Source of the DNA: Prevotella sp.
Lineage (GTDB): Bacteria > Bacteroidota > Bacteroidia > Bacteroidales > Bacteroidaceae
Assembly: GCA_015060485.1 (NCBI GenBank)
Contig: SUYI01000004.1
Coordinates: 62,001 to 126,000 of the forward strand
DNA: 64,000 bases
Reading direction: 5' to 3'
Part shown: piece after piece, positions 41,501 through 48,892 of the stretch
Position numbering within the stretch: the stretch's first letter is position 1
How the letters are laid out: every line of letters begins with the position of its first letter
Program-made: the position numbers and the translations under genes
Notes under the pieces: generated by a model
What the model saw: only the letters and a program-made list of their open reading frames with translations
What the model was told of the DNA's origin: nothing
Database searches by the model: none

Positions 41501-43700
41501 TCACGTAGTCAGCCAGCGTCAGCAGCCGGGCATCCTCAATGATGAACGGGGCGTTCTGCGTTCCCTTACCCTGCGGGAACAAATCCTTATACTGTTTCCA
41601 CTCACTATAGACATCAGTGGTTCCACAGCCTACCGTGCATTCGTCGTATGCCGCCACCTTCGAGCCGCTGCCGTCTTTGTTGCTGCTCCATTGCAGCAGA
41701 TATTTTTCCGCGTCGGTCAACCCCAGCGTGTGGTGTGTCGGAATGGTGACTGTGGTGGAGCCGGAATTGACATTCGACCTGTATCCGGCCTTGCTAGATT
41801 TCTGTATCGAGCCACCAACCGCATTATAGCGGATGAGGTAGTCTTTATTGGTGGGGCTGGGCTGGCTTTTGTTTCCACCACTGCCGCCAGAGCCACCTGG
41901 TCCAGGCTGACAACCCCATTCAGAGTCACTATCGCGTTTATAATATGCTTCAGCACCATTGGCTTGATAATCGCTTTCAGCATTTTTTCCGCCATATCCG
42001 CCTTTAGCGCCAACAATGTGAGTACCACTGGTTCCTTTCCAATCGACATTACCGCCGCCACCGCCGCCACCGCCGCCGCCGCCGCCGCCGCCGGTACCGA
42101 TAGCAGAGGCAGAGCAACCACCGGCACCGCCGCCGCCACCGCCGCCACCGCCTGCAGTATTCTGGGAAATTGCAAAATTACCCCAAGACCAGCCGGGCTT
42201 TTTCTTGTAGTCACCACTACCACTACCACCGCCGCTGCCATATGCTCCAGCACTGCCACCCTTGGCTTCAACGTTTACTTTATCACCATTTAAGTATTCT
42301 ACAAAGATGGTCCCCATGGCAAGAGCTGAAGTACCACTGGAGCCATTAGATCCACTGTTGCCAGATATAACCTGTGAGCCTGAAAAGCCTCTCAATGCAG
42401 AAGCACCGCTTCCGCCACTGCCGCCGTTGCCTCCTCGGGTACCGATGCCTGCGCCGGCACCACCACCTCCGTTGCCGCCATCGCCGCCACCTCCTGGCAG
42501 CATGCTATCGTCATTATGGGAAGCGTTTTCACCATTACTGCCTTTTTCACCATTAGCGGCATTGCCGCCCGTGGCGACTACCTTGCCTGCACCCTCGAGG
42601 TAGAGCGTGCTGCCCGATGGAAGCAGAATTCCTGCACCGGCACCTGTCCGTCCGTCTGCATTGCCGCCCGTGGCAGTAAGTGTAACGCCCCGAGGTATAT
42701 AGATATGCACCGTAGAACCAGGGGCAATAGTCAGTCCGCTGTTACAGGAGCTGTTGCTAAACTCCATATTTCGAGTGACATAATAATATCCTGACCTCAG
42801 TGTCTTTCCTGAAGAGGAGCCTTCCGACAGAAACACCCAGTGTTTGCCCATCACTGGCACGGCCTTGCCGTCGACAACATGCCACGAGCCGGGCAGCCTG
42901 CTGTTCATCAGATTCACCACCTCGTTCTGGTCGGTCTTGTTATAATAGTCCACATTTGTCCAGCCGTGCTGGGTAATGGTGAAACTACTATTATTGGTTC
43001 CCCAGCTATTCCATTCATTCTTATCCGAATTGTAATCATTACAAAAGAACATCCAATGAGCAGTAGGCCAACCGCAATCATAGACACGCTGTAAATGCCA
43101 GCCGCCACCGTTGCACCAGCCGATGATTTCACCAGCATACGAATCGTCTGCATTATTAGTGATAACTTTACCATCGAAACGACAGTCGGACATATTCACA
43201 GTAGCTTTGTCAGAATGTCCGATGATGCCGCCGGCATGGGTGCTCGTTGAGTTCACCTCTACGGATACCCAAACACGGTCGATGTTGACGGTGGGAGAAC
43301 CATTTGTTTGGCCTAAAAGTCCTGCGGAATGTATACCGCCATTAACTGTACCCGTTACGTGCAGGTCCATGATGGTGGCATCGCTCACATAGCAGAACGG
43401 GGCAATGGCTCTATTGTTACCACCGTTGATATTAACATTCAGCGTATGACCGTTACCCTCGAACGTACCTCGGTAGGGGTAGCTATCTCCAAAGCCAATG
43501 GCTTGAATAACGGAGATGTCGGCTTCCAGGCGGGCATCAATAAAATACTGGCCTTTGGCGGCCTCTACCATATCACGGAACTTATTCCAGTCCTCGGTAG
43601 AACGGATGGAAATAAATTCGGATTTAGCCGAGGCTTTCTCTATCCATAACGTGCTGCTGATGGTGAGCAGCATCGTCAGCGCTAAAAATATCTTTTTCAT
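35598..43700 (-). CDS. Giant (2700 aa) GLUG/InlB-like surface protein with Gly-rich segment and C-terminal tail
   Basis: Signal peptide to about residue 25 (IEKASAKS). Order: GLUG-type beta-helix units (about 60-250; YRGTFEGNGHTLNVN), a Gly-rich segment (about 347-613) with runs of up to a dozen Gly, InlB/Flg_new-like pieces, more GLUG blocks (e.g. FEGHYDGGGHIIRNMNM, FEGHYDGGGHVIRNMKM, CGAIAG-type turns), a Flg_new-type repeat (about 1583-1667; FYDFAGWNTTADGKGTFYP), a CUB-like domain (about 1670-1800; DYMKVFDGDD), and C-terminal modules ending SSYNLQGQKV, then GIVIRNGQKVFKR, the surface-sorting type tail. It is probably an extended adhesin. The start overlaps the stop of the previous gene by 4 bases. 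Confidence 0.85.
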   Translation of the reverse strand: MKKIFLALTMLLTISSTLWIEKASAKSEFISIRSTEDWNKFRDMVEAAKGQYFIDARLEADISVIQAIGFGDSYPYRGTFEGNGHTLNVNINGGNNRAIAPFCYVSDATIMDLHVTGTVNGGIHSAGLLGQTNGSPTVNIDRVWVSVEVNSTSTHAGGIIGHSDKATVNMSDCRFDGKVITNNADDSYAGEIIGWCNGGGWHLQRVYDCGWPTAHWMFFCNDYNSDKNEWNSWGTNNSSFTITQHGWTNVDYYNKTDQNEVVNLMNSRLPGSWHVVDGKAVPVMGKHWVFLSEGSSSGKTLRSGYYYVTRNMEFSNSSCNSGLTIAPGSTVHIYIPRGVTLTATGGNADGRTGAGAGILLPSGSTLYLEGAGKVVATGGNAANGEKGSNGENASHNDDSMLPGGGGDGGNGGGGAGAGIGTRGGNGGSGGSGASALRGFSGSQVISGNSGSNGSSGTSALAMGTIFVEYLNGDKVNVEAKGGSAGAYGSGGGSGSGDYKKKPGWSWGNFAISQNTAGGGGGGGGGAGGCSASAIGTGGGGGGGGGGGGGGNVDWKGTSGTHIVGAKGGYGGKNAESDYQANGAEAYYKRDSDSEWGCQPGPGGSGGSGGNKSQPSPTNKDYLIRYNAVGGSIQKSSKAGYRSNVNSGSTTVTIPTHHTLGLTDAEKYLLQWSSNKDGSGSKVAAYDECTVGCGTTDVYSEWKQYKDLFPQGKGTQNAPFIIEDARLLTLADYVNNGGNTRGVWFRQEGDIVVDDVLKNTGRGDRWTPIGHTRTFEGDYDGGGYLIRKATVANIGTGIGIFGRVMGTIHNLGVEEVTIKSSEANDRCGAIAGMLVQDRYELSRAGSMQNCYSARNTISGPYVGCVVGEMEKNSSMSHCLETNNNLGGAHAGSFSSIIRENATVDRCFTSGGGIAPDNRGKATNCEVNISTDRMASGAITWMLNDKTAVSTSSPAYGPTWYQNLAGKPNPDAYPVLDNESSRVYCEDGKYSNEPLGVYALPGSGTAEDPYRIGSLSDLKKVAKYCNDGNKITGIHFLQTADIDMNGSNWEPIGGDAGMSLESGTYEWWNHLNNDPRGNATLVFDGYYDGGGHSIRNGNISADFIVSIFGTVTGTVTRLSVENTTFKARENHARLGAIAGFLRGNGLITNCSARECSMTYNGTYGIAGAIVGDMYDHAIVRNSLGFKNTLSASRTGYICSDMASGTRLERCYTDGNKVVSSNAYGVTSGCEYYPGLQAANFASGEVCYLLNNSFSSPDPVWFQNVDNHGVHDDAPVLSGDHAMLFKLNNDVYTNDSLNLSSLGKGTAEEPYKIATAEDLQRLVLSIGLMKSSNFYVLQTADIDMQDTTFIVPIGTYTNGFEGHYDGGGHIIRNMNMLNYQGESIGLFNNISGVVERLGIENSTFRADEKTTHVGAFAGRLTAGGQLRNCYAKDCTIDNNHYPKTVVGALVGEMTDNSGIKGCYGYRNTVVGREDERTHYGHIVGYIGSNATGELLFTDGPSLSAGGQDGAKNIVNSERNVVDSRFTVGEICYLLGGSKSDNTSAWGQTIKSDSLPVPDSNTHKQVYRYELNDQIVFTNTSSKPRQVVFTLHSNADVDHVQTVLAFRTDDNYYAPEFRLAPYAKERRFYDFAGWNTTADGKGTFYPKDARVLPTDHLSLYAVWEHEVPADTSIVVTLRTDTVYFKVYDNGGYNKLYDKDYKGALTLVAPDDCIMTLTGTITTEALGSDGKPRDYMKVFDGDDEGDETKVLTNDHAKSGNGFSNVFCSTEDGVREDIGRIISTENEMTILFVTDDENCYDGLDLMVTVSPKAIRDLGRGTANDPFKVKSLADLNAVNNYIRLTKDSKVYILQTADIDMAGTASPLASSAEPFEGHYDGGGHVIRNMKMNADNAEAVGFFHTVSGVVERLGIENYIIDGAADNSVIGIIAGRLSDNGQVRNCYAVGNSVSFVGQDKMFTMGSEYTAERFASGEVCYLLNGEKSDSSVVWRQTLGTDSVPVLNSSHAVVYSYLLNDHPAYSNTAFARPQYYINDKHDFTAYATLEGDIHLTQDLDLGEWNGDFSIRGHFDGGGHTITYSNSTSGRGLFKEVCEGASVRHLRVEANMVTTKDCGGIAYSNEGIISDCHFRGDIRKQGFENEDNYIAGIALDVKGSGVVDHCSATGSLVLQDSVKGSVYPISNPSKTTVDHWTWISPSDSTGYAAKTDSALTVQADYPVYAKGILDVTRPVIVVAGDTTAITSRHLESLTIIDAKRFSCSAVVQFDQITYKRRGTSGAYEPWVLPFGYTVDAGMFHDGVEFYRFEKDSTGNIQTVLISSDTPYQVEANEPLAFRTTNDTEYAFQMKLVKDGRTQPMTIRMPSGGTAATLASQKDLAHLMVTYDSITPDRIAVEPMYIWNDSKGDFILADDKTGLQAFRYFLQYVDKATGHIEQYEQTDWARRQTSNGGSSAQAASQRRASLSAPLSTLTAKGWQPIFLDPRESQTITAEMLADYYILCLSDIYDREETDPRSAGNYAVTVVYEPVEEGMELPVAAPLLVRAKHPRVEPLVTNQTGIELDALLMSNNEAMEAFYELHYWCSTFAGRYDVWQMPLPESDDVLNEYGALVFTDIPHSCCFRRIGPSRRTTMTPMSYCFTAYDAQTFENLPLTDDCIEIVAYGFTEDIMTDIESLDAQRSQNGDGSSYNLQGQKVDDSYHGIVIRNGQKVFKR
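42049..42092. repeat. GCC trinucleotide-rich run encoding polyglycine
   Basis: The plus strand has repeated CCGCCGCC/CCACCG units coding for Gly on the minus strand, with a second such run at about 42127-42152. Length variation by slippage would keep the frame. Confidence 0.85.
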
Positions 43701-46700
43701 CGTCTAATCACTTTTCGTCCGTTTTGCAGAATAATACCCTTGTACGACGCTCCCACGCGCTGTCCGTTGAGATTATAAGAACTTTGATCATTGAACTTTG
43801 AACTTTGAACTGTCTCAACGCTTGTCGTCTCTCCTGTTCCGATGAACTCGACATTCACGCGGTCGCCCATCAGCGGCAGCAGTTCGTAGGTATTAGTGTT
43901 GAGCACGGTGATGCAATAGCTCATGGGAGTCGTGGTGCGGTTGTCGGTGCCGGTGGCATAGAGGAATGACTGGTTGTAGTAGCTGTCGTTGAACATCATA
44001 CAGCCATATTCCGCCAGATCGGCATACTTCGCTGGCGAAGGCAAAGGCCATACGTCGAGTCGCTCGCCGAACGCTGCACACCAATAGTGCGGCATCTCGA
44101 AGTCGTCCGCGTCGTCATCATCGTCATCATCATCCATCCATGACTGCAGTATCAGGGCCTCAATCTCGGCACCCGTCTTTTCGTCCGCCAGCGGCTCGGC
44201 ATCGGAACGCTTGGCTCGCACCAGCAGCGGCAGGGCAGCAGGCAGTTCCATGCGACTGTCAACCATCCAATAGACGAGTGTCACCACTGACAGCGGCTCG
44301 TCGCCTTCCTCGCCCACCGACTCGGAACGTGCATCAGCCAGACATGCCACCTCGTAATAGTCAAGCATACGGGCTGTGACGCTCTGCGGTTGGCGCGGGT
44401 CGAGGAAGATGGGCTGCCAGCCGTCGGCCATAGCCGAAGCCAGGCGTCGCGGCGCAGCGCCGGGGCTCTGACTGGTCGAGGCACCGCCTGTTGCCCACCC
44501 GGTTTCCGCGTAGGTTACGTATTTCTTTTCCACCTTGTCATAGAACTGCAGATAGAAGCGGAATGGCTTGATGTCAGACGTTCCGTCGGCAGGCACAAAC
44601 AGCTTCTTCGCATTGTCCCATGTGTCGTGCATGATTTTCTCTTTGGCTGTCGCGGCTGGTATGCCGTCGTATGTGACGTAGAAAGTGCCGATGTCCGATG
44701 CCGACACGTCGTGTGCCATGTAGTTGCTGTTAGTGGCTTTGACAGTGATGGGGCCGTCGGCGTTTGTCAGCACGTACGACTTCACGTCGCTGCCGTCGCT
44801 CATGACCATCCAGGGGTCGTTGGCCCGATAGCTGACGGCCGTGGGCGCCTCGGTGAGCGTCAGCTTGTTGGCATCGCCGATGTCCAGCTTGTTTTGGCTG
44901 TTTTTCACAAACTCATGATAGTCCAGCGTCCCGTTGCCGGCGATACGGTTGAAGTCGAACGGAAGCACCCACTGCTCCAAACTGCTCATGGCTCGGCGCT
45001 TATAGACTATGCGGCCGACCTTGACGTCGCCAGTACATACGAATGGAACGCCGTCGGTGATGGTGAGTTCGCTGAGCGTCTCGCCAATGCCGACATGCAG
45101 CGTGTCGCTGCCCGTAATGATGCGGGGCTCTGTCCTGTCGAGTATGCCCTGTGCAAAGACGGGCCAGTCGTTGAGGGCAGCATGGGCCACATTGGTCTGT
45201 TCCTGGTATCGGGCGGTATCAGTAGCACTGACCCAGACGCTGTCGTTGACCTTGGCATCACTCTGGGCACACAGCGGACTCCGGTCCGTAGCATCCTGAT
45301 TCGCCCGGCATATCAGTTCGCCCGTAGCCGAACAGTGGTCAATACGCCCCGCCTTGGCATTCACCTTGTAGGCAATGGCTGCAATGCGGTTCATAGAAGC
45401 GTCAGGCGACGGGATTCTCGATATCCTGCCACAGAAGTGACAGTCGCGGATGGTGCCTTGGTTGTCGTAGGCTATTCCGGCACAGTCAATCTCGGATTCT
45501 ACGTATCCCACAACGCGCAGTCCTTCGAGCACAGCGCCCTTCCTGATTTTCTGGAACAGGCCCTTGCAACTTTCAGTGGCATCGTACCTGATGGTGTGAC
45601 CGTCACCCCGGAAATGACCATTCAGCGTCACTTTCCTGGTCCAGTTGTGCAAGTCGATGTCCCTGCGAAGGATGTATGTGCCACTCTTGTCGCTGATAGC
45701 GCTCAGCTGCTTGGCAGTGTAGATGAGCGTGCCAACCTGCGTCTTGAAGGTGACCAGCACATCGTGGGCAGGCATGGTGAACGAGAATTCATAAACGTTT
45801 TCGGTATTGTCGTCAAACGCGCAGTTCTGAGCGTCGCTGCCATCGGGTGCTGACAGGACGATGCTCTCCAGGTGGTAGTTGCCCGATACCGTCACTGTTC
45901 CCTTGACGACAGTACCGGCACCTCCTGACATAGGCGTCAGTTCGGTGGTAACATAATCGGGCTTCGAGGTGGTGACGTTATAGAAGCTGTACCTGCTCCT
46001 AATGCTGGCAGCGAATACGGGATAGGCATCCTGCTGGTCCTTGGCCAGATCGGCGAGCTCGGCAGGCGTTGCAGCTGTCGCACCGTTACAGACCGTCGCA
46101 CCTGCGTCCGTCACATAGCGGTTGTTCGCGATGGTGCTGTTATTCACATCATTGCAGATGACGTATGCCAGACCGTTATCTGCGGTCAGCCGGCCGCTGA
46201 AGACATTATCACTGACGGTTGCACCCCATGTCTGCCAGGCTATGCCGTAGGCCGTTGCACCGCTGATGTCGTCGCAGACCACATGGCAGTGCGAGACGGT
46301 ACCTTCACGTGGACCGTTCTGTCCCGCCACGCCAGCGGCGACGCCGTAATTTTCCTTGGAATTCTTAATCGTACCGCTCACCTCACAGTCCTCGATGACG
46401 CCATTGTTATACATGGCTATTCCACCGATGTACGAATCCTCCCCTTCGATGTTGGCAGTGACATACAGATGGCGTACGGAAGCACATGAGTCGACGGACT
46501 CAAAGAGACTCGTCCGTCCGCTGTAGGTGATACGATGCCCATTGCCGTTGAAATGGCCGGACAGGATGGTGCCGCTGTCCCATCCGTCGCCGAGGTCAAT
46601 GTCGTTCTCGAGATTGAACTCGCCACACTCCTGATGGATATCGCCCAGCTGTGCCGCAGTAGTGATGGGTACGATAAACTCGGGAGTCAGCGTAATCTGT

Positions 46701-48838
46701 GTGCCTGGCATCTTGAACGTATAGTTACCGGCACCGGTAGTGGCATCCACGTTGTCCGTCTTGTCAATGGCTATGCCGCCAGGCGAGGTCGTGATACGCT
46801 TCAACCTGCACCCTGAATCGGTTTTTACCGTGACCGTCACATCCTCGCCCTCACGCGCATTTTCATTGCTGACAGTAAGCGTTCCTCCGTAACAGTCATC
46901 TGTGTCAACCTTCACCACGTCTACATCCATCGTAATGGTGACATCCTTGTCGTCCATCTTGACAAAGTAATAGCTGACCTCACGGGCAACGGCATCGAGC
47001 GTGTCGAGAATGAGGCGATAGCACTGGCCGTTTCGAAAATACTTCATGCCGTATATGGCATGTCCCTCGTCAGCCTTTCCCTTGGCCCAGATGGTATCGC
47101 CTTCCATCGCCTTGACAGTCGTGCCCTGCTCGTCAGTAGCGGTGTTAATCAGCATCACAGTGGCATGAGCTTCTGTTTGGAGCGTTACCGTCGACTGCGT
47201 GCCCTGCGGCGTGTAGTCAATGGTCACGTCGGTTTCGCCCATTTTGAAGACAAGCACGTCTTCGTCTTTGATGACATCCCCGTCCGTGGGTAGCAGCAGA
47301 CAGAGGTCGTCGAACATCGGACCCTCGCTCGTGTACTTCCTGTCAGGATTGTCGCCTTTAGCCGTTACCACGAACTTCAGCTCCCTGGCACTGGCGGCTA
47401 CCTCGCCCGTTATGAATTTGGATTGCCAGCCTTCCCGTCCGTTGCTCATATCGGCAACGACCAGCGTATCCGCCATGCCGTCACCGATTGCCACGACACT
47501 TGCCTCACAACGCGGGGCGCGGTATGGATTCATGCTGGCAAGGGCGCCAATTTTCAGTTTGTTGTCCGTTTTTGCATGAGCAGGAAAAGTACGGCCCGCG
47601 AGTGATACCGTCTGTGACATGGTGTTATTGACACTGGCGCGCCAATAATTGTTGCCGTCGGCAGCGGTTTCCGTCACCATCGACAGACCCGCACCGACAT
47701 AGTCGTTCGTCTCCGTCCAGCCTGCCATGCCTTGGTCGGCAAAACTGTTCTTCAGGGCATTATGGTAAACGATCGGGGTCGGCGTATCCTTGTCTGCTTT
47801 AGCCGTATATGTGGCACTGAATTGCTTAGGCATTGTAAACACTACGGGAATTTGCTGGTCCTTGCGCGCTACACCGGGATAGTCGGGAATCATCTCGGGG
47901 ATATAGGTCTTTACACGCCCGGAGTGCTGCGTGTCGTTGACGGTCAGGGAATATACCCGCTCAGCCCCAACATCGATCGTGACATCCTGCAAATCGACCT
48001 TGAAGCGATAGACGGTTTTCCACCGGCCGTCGCTCTCCCGTTGCGGCTTGTCCACAAGCCACCACGACTGGCAGCCCGTAATGGAAATGTTGGAAGGGAT
48101 ATATCCTTTATCTGATATCAGGGTTACCTCTACCTCTTCACGAGATTTCGGAGCAGTATTGCTCAGTTGCACATCGACGTGAGTATTTCCCTCAATGGTA
48201 ACATTGTAGTTGCTCTTGCCAAAGATCGGTGTAATATACACGGTCTCGTTCTTCGAGGGCATATAGACGGAGAGGATGGAGTCGGAGGTTCTTTGACAGT
48301 AGGACTTGTCAACACCGACAACGTTTACATCCACCAGGTCGTTACCCGTCTGGGGAATAATCTTCAGCTGGATGGGCAGCCGGGGCACATTCCATGCCAC
48401 GGTGTCAACGCCCTCCTTATGACCATAAAGCGCCTTCAGCGAGTCGCCATCGGCCTGATGAATGACCAGCTTACGCAAGGGAGTGAAGAATGCCCAAACC
48501 TCAACGTCCGCATCGGGCATGACGAATTCGAAGTCCAGCAGGCTGGCCCGGTCATCGGGATAAGTAGCCTTGGGGGTAGCCGACTGTTCTGAAAGATATT
48601 CACCGTTGGCATTCTTGGTGGCATAGTAAACGCCTCTTGACATGCCGTAGCCCTCAGACGGATGGCTATATACCTTCACTATCGTGCCGGCTGCGACATG
48701 CTGCATGGGAATGTCAATGCTTCCGTTTTGATTAGCATCCGACAAATTGGTACGTAAACTTACAGTATGCTCTCCTGCCCAGGAAGTGAAGAATGAAGAA
48801 TGAAGAATGAAGAATGCTACGCACAGCATATTCCTCAT
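43697..48838 (-). CDS. Large (1713 aa) surface protein with GLUG repeats, acidic run and C-terminal tail
   Basis: Signal peptide MRNMLCVAFFILHSSFFTSWA, encoded by the captured GAAGAATGAA repeat; the start matches the paralogous leaders at 53519 and 57812. The N-terminal half contains repeated beta domains of the 'MPDADVEVWAFF / MPGTQITLTPEF / MPAHDVLVTFK' InlB-like type, and a jelly-roll-like segment (about 360-530; ADQGMAGWTETNDYVGAG). The middle has GLUG units (LSGHFNGNGHRITYSG; LNGHFRGDGHTIRYD). A run of eight Asp (WMDDDDDDDDADDFE) is near residue 1570. It ends SSYNLNGQRV, then KGIILQNGRKVIRR. The tail is preceded by a captured TTGAACTTTGAA repeat (43789-43813). A surface-anchored binding protein is likely; its ligand is unknown. 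Confidence 0.85.
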   Translation of the reverse strand: MRNMLCVAFFILHSSFFTSWAGEHTVSLRTNLSDANQNGSIDIPMQHVAAGTIVKVYSHPSEGYGMSRGVYYATKNANGEYLSEQSATPKATYPDDRASLLDFEFVMPDADVEVWAFFTPLRKLVIHQADGDSLKALYGHKEGVDTVAWNVPRLPIQLKIIPQTGNDLVDVNVVGVDKSYCQRTSDSILSVYMPSKNETVYITPIFGKSNYNVTIEGNTHVDVQLSNTAPKSREEVEVTLISDKGYIPSNISITGCQSWWLVDKPQRESDGRWKTVYRFKVDLQDVTIDVGAERVYSLTVNDTQHSGRVKTYIPEMIPDYPGVARKDQQIPVVFTMPKQFSATYTAKADKDTPTPIVYHNALKNSFADQGMAGWTETNDYVGAGLSMVTETAADGNNYWRASVNNTMSQTVSLAGRTFPAHAKTDNKLKIGALASMNPYRAPRCEASVVAIGDGMADTLVVADMSNGREGWQSKFITGEVAASARELKFVVTAKGDNPDRKYTSEGPMFDDLCLLLPTDGDVIKDEDVLVFKMGETDVTIDYTPQGTQSTVTLQTEAHATVMLINTATDEQGTTVKAMEGDTIWAKGKADEGHAIYGMKYFRNGQCYRLILDTLDAVAREVSYYFVKMDDKDVTITMDVDVVKVDTDDCYGGTLTVSNENAREGEDVTVTVKTDSGCRLKRITTSPGGIAIDKTDNVDATTGAGNYTFKMPGTQITLTPEFIVPITTAAQLGDIHQECGEFNLENDIDLGDGWDSGTILSGHFNGNGHRITYSGRTSLFESVDSCASVRHLYVTANIEGEDSYIGGIAMYNNGVIEDCEVSGTIKNSKENYGVAAGVAGQNGPREGTVSHCHVVCDDISGATAYGIAWQTWGATVSDNVFSGRLTADNGLAYVICNDVNNSTIANNRYVTDAGATVCNGATAATPAELADLAKDQQDAYPVFAASIRSRYSFYNVTTSKPDYVTTELTPMSGGAGTVVKGTVTVSGNYHLESIVLSAPDGSDAQNCAFDDNTENVYEFSFTMPAHDVLVTFKTQVGTLIYTAKQLSAISDKSGTYILRRDIDLHNWTRKVTLNGHFRGDGHTIRYDATESCKGLFQKIRKGAVLEGLRVVGYVESEIDCAGIAYDNQGTIRDCHFCGRISRIPSPDASMNRIAAIAYKVNAKAGRIDHCSATGELICRANQDATDRSPLCAQSDAKVNDSVWVSATDTARYQEQTNVAHAALNDWPVFAQGILDRTEPRIITGSDTLHVGIGETLSELTITDGVPFVCTGDVKVGRIVYKRRAMSSLEQWVLPFDFNRIAGNGTLDYHEFVKNSQNKLDIGDANKLTLTEAPTAVSYRANDPWMVMSDGSDVKSYVLTNADGPITVKATNSNYMAHDVSASDIGTFYVTYDGIPAATAKEKIMHDTWDNAKKLFVPADGTSDIKPFRFYLQFYDKVEKKYVTYAETGWATGGASTSQSPGAAPRRLASAMADGWQPIFLDPRQPQSVTARMLDYYEVACLADARSESVGEEGDEPLSVVTLVYWMVDSRMELPAALPLLVRAKRSDAEPLADEKTGAEIEALILQSWMDDDDDDDDADDFEMPHYWCAAFGERLDVWPLPSPAKYADLAEYGCMMFNDSYYNQSFLYATGTDNRTTTPMSYCITVLNTNTYELLPLMGDRVNVEFIGTGETTSVETVQSSKFNDQSSYNLNGQRVGASYKGIILQNGRKVIRR
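48786..48815. repeat. GAAGAATGAA repeat within a signal-peptide coding region
   Basis: Four TGAAGAA-type units; on the minus strand they encode FFILHSSFF of the signal peptide. Confidence 0.85.
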
Positions 48839-48892
48839 CGTCATGCCTGTTTTAACTCTCATCCGCCTCATAATTCTCTAAACTTTAAACTC

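Noticed and set aside
40314..42293. A 659-codon plus-strand open frame
   Set aside because: Antisense to the giant surface protein; its Ala/Thr-rich sequence mirrors the Gly-rich coding strand.
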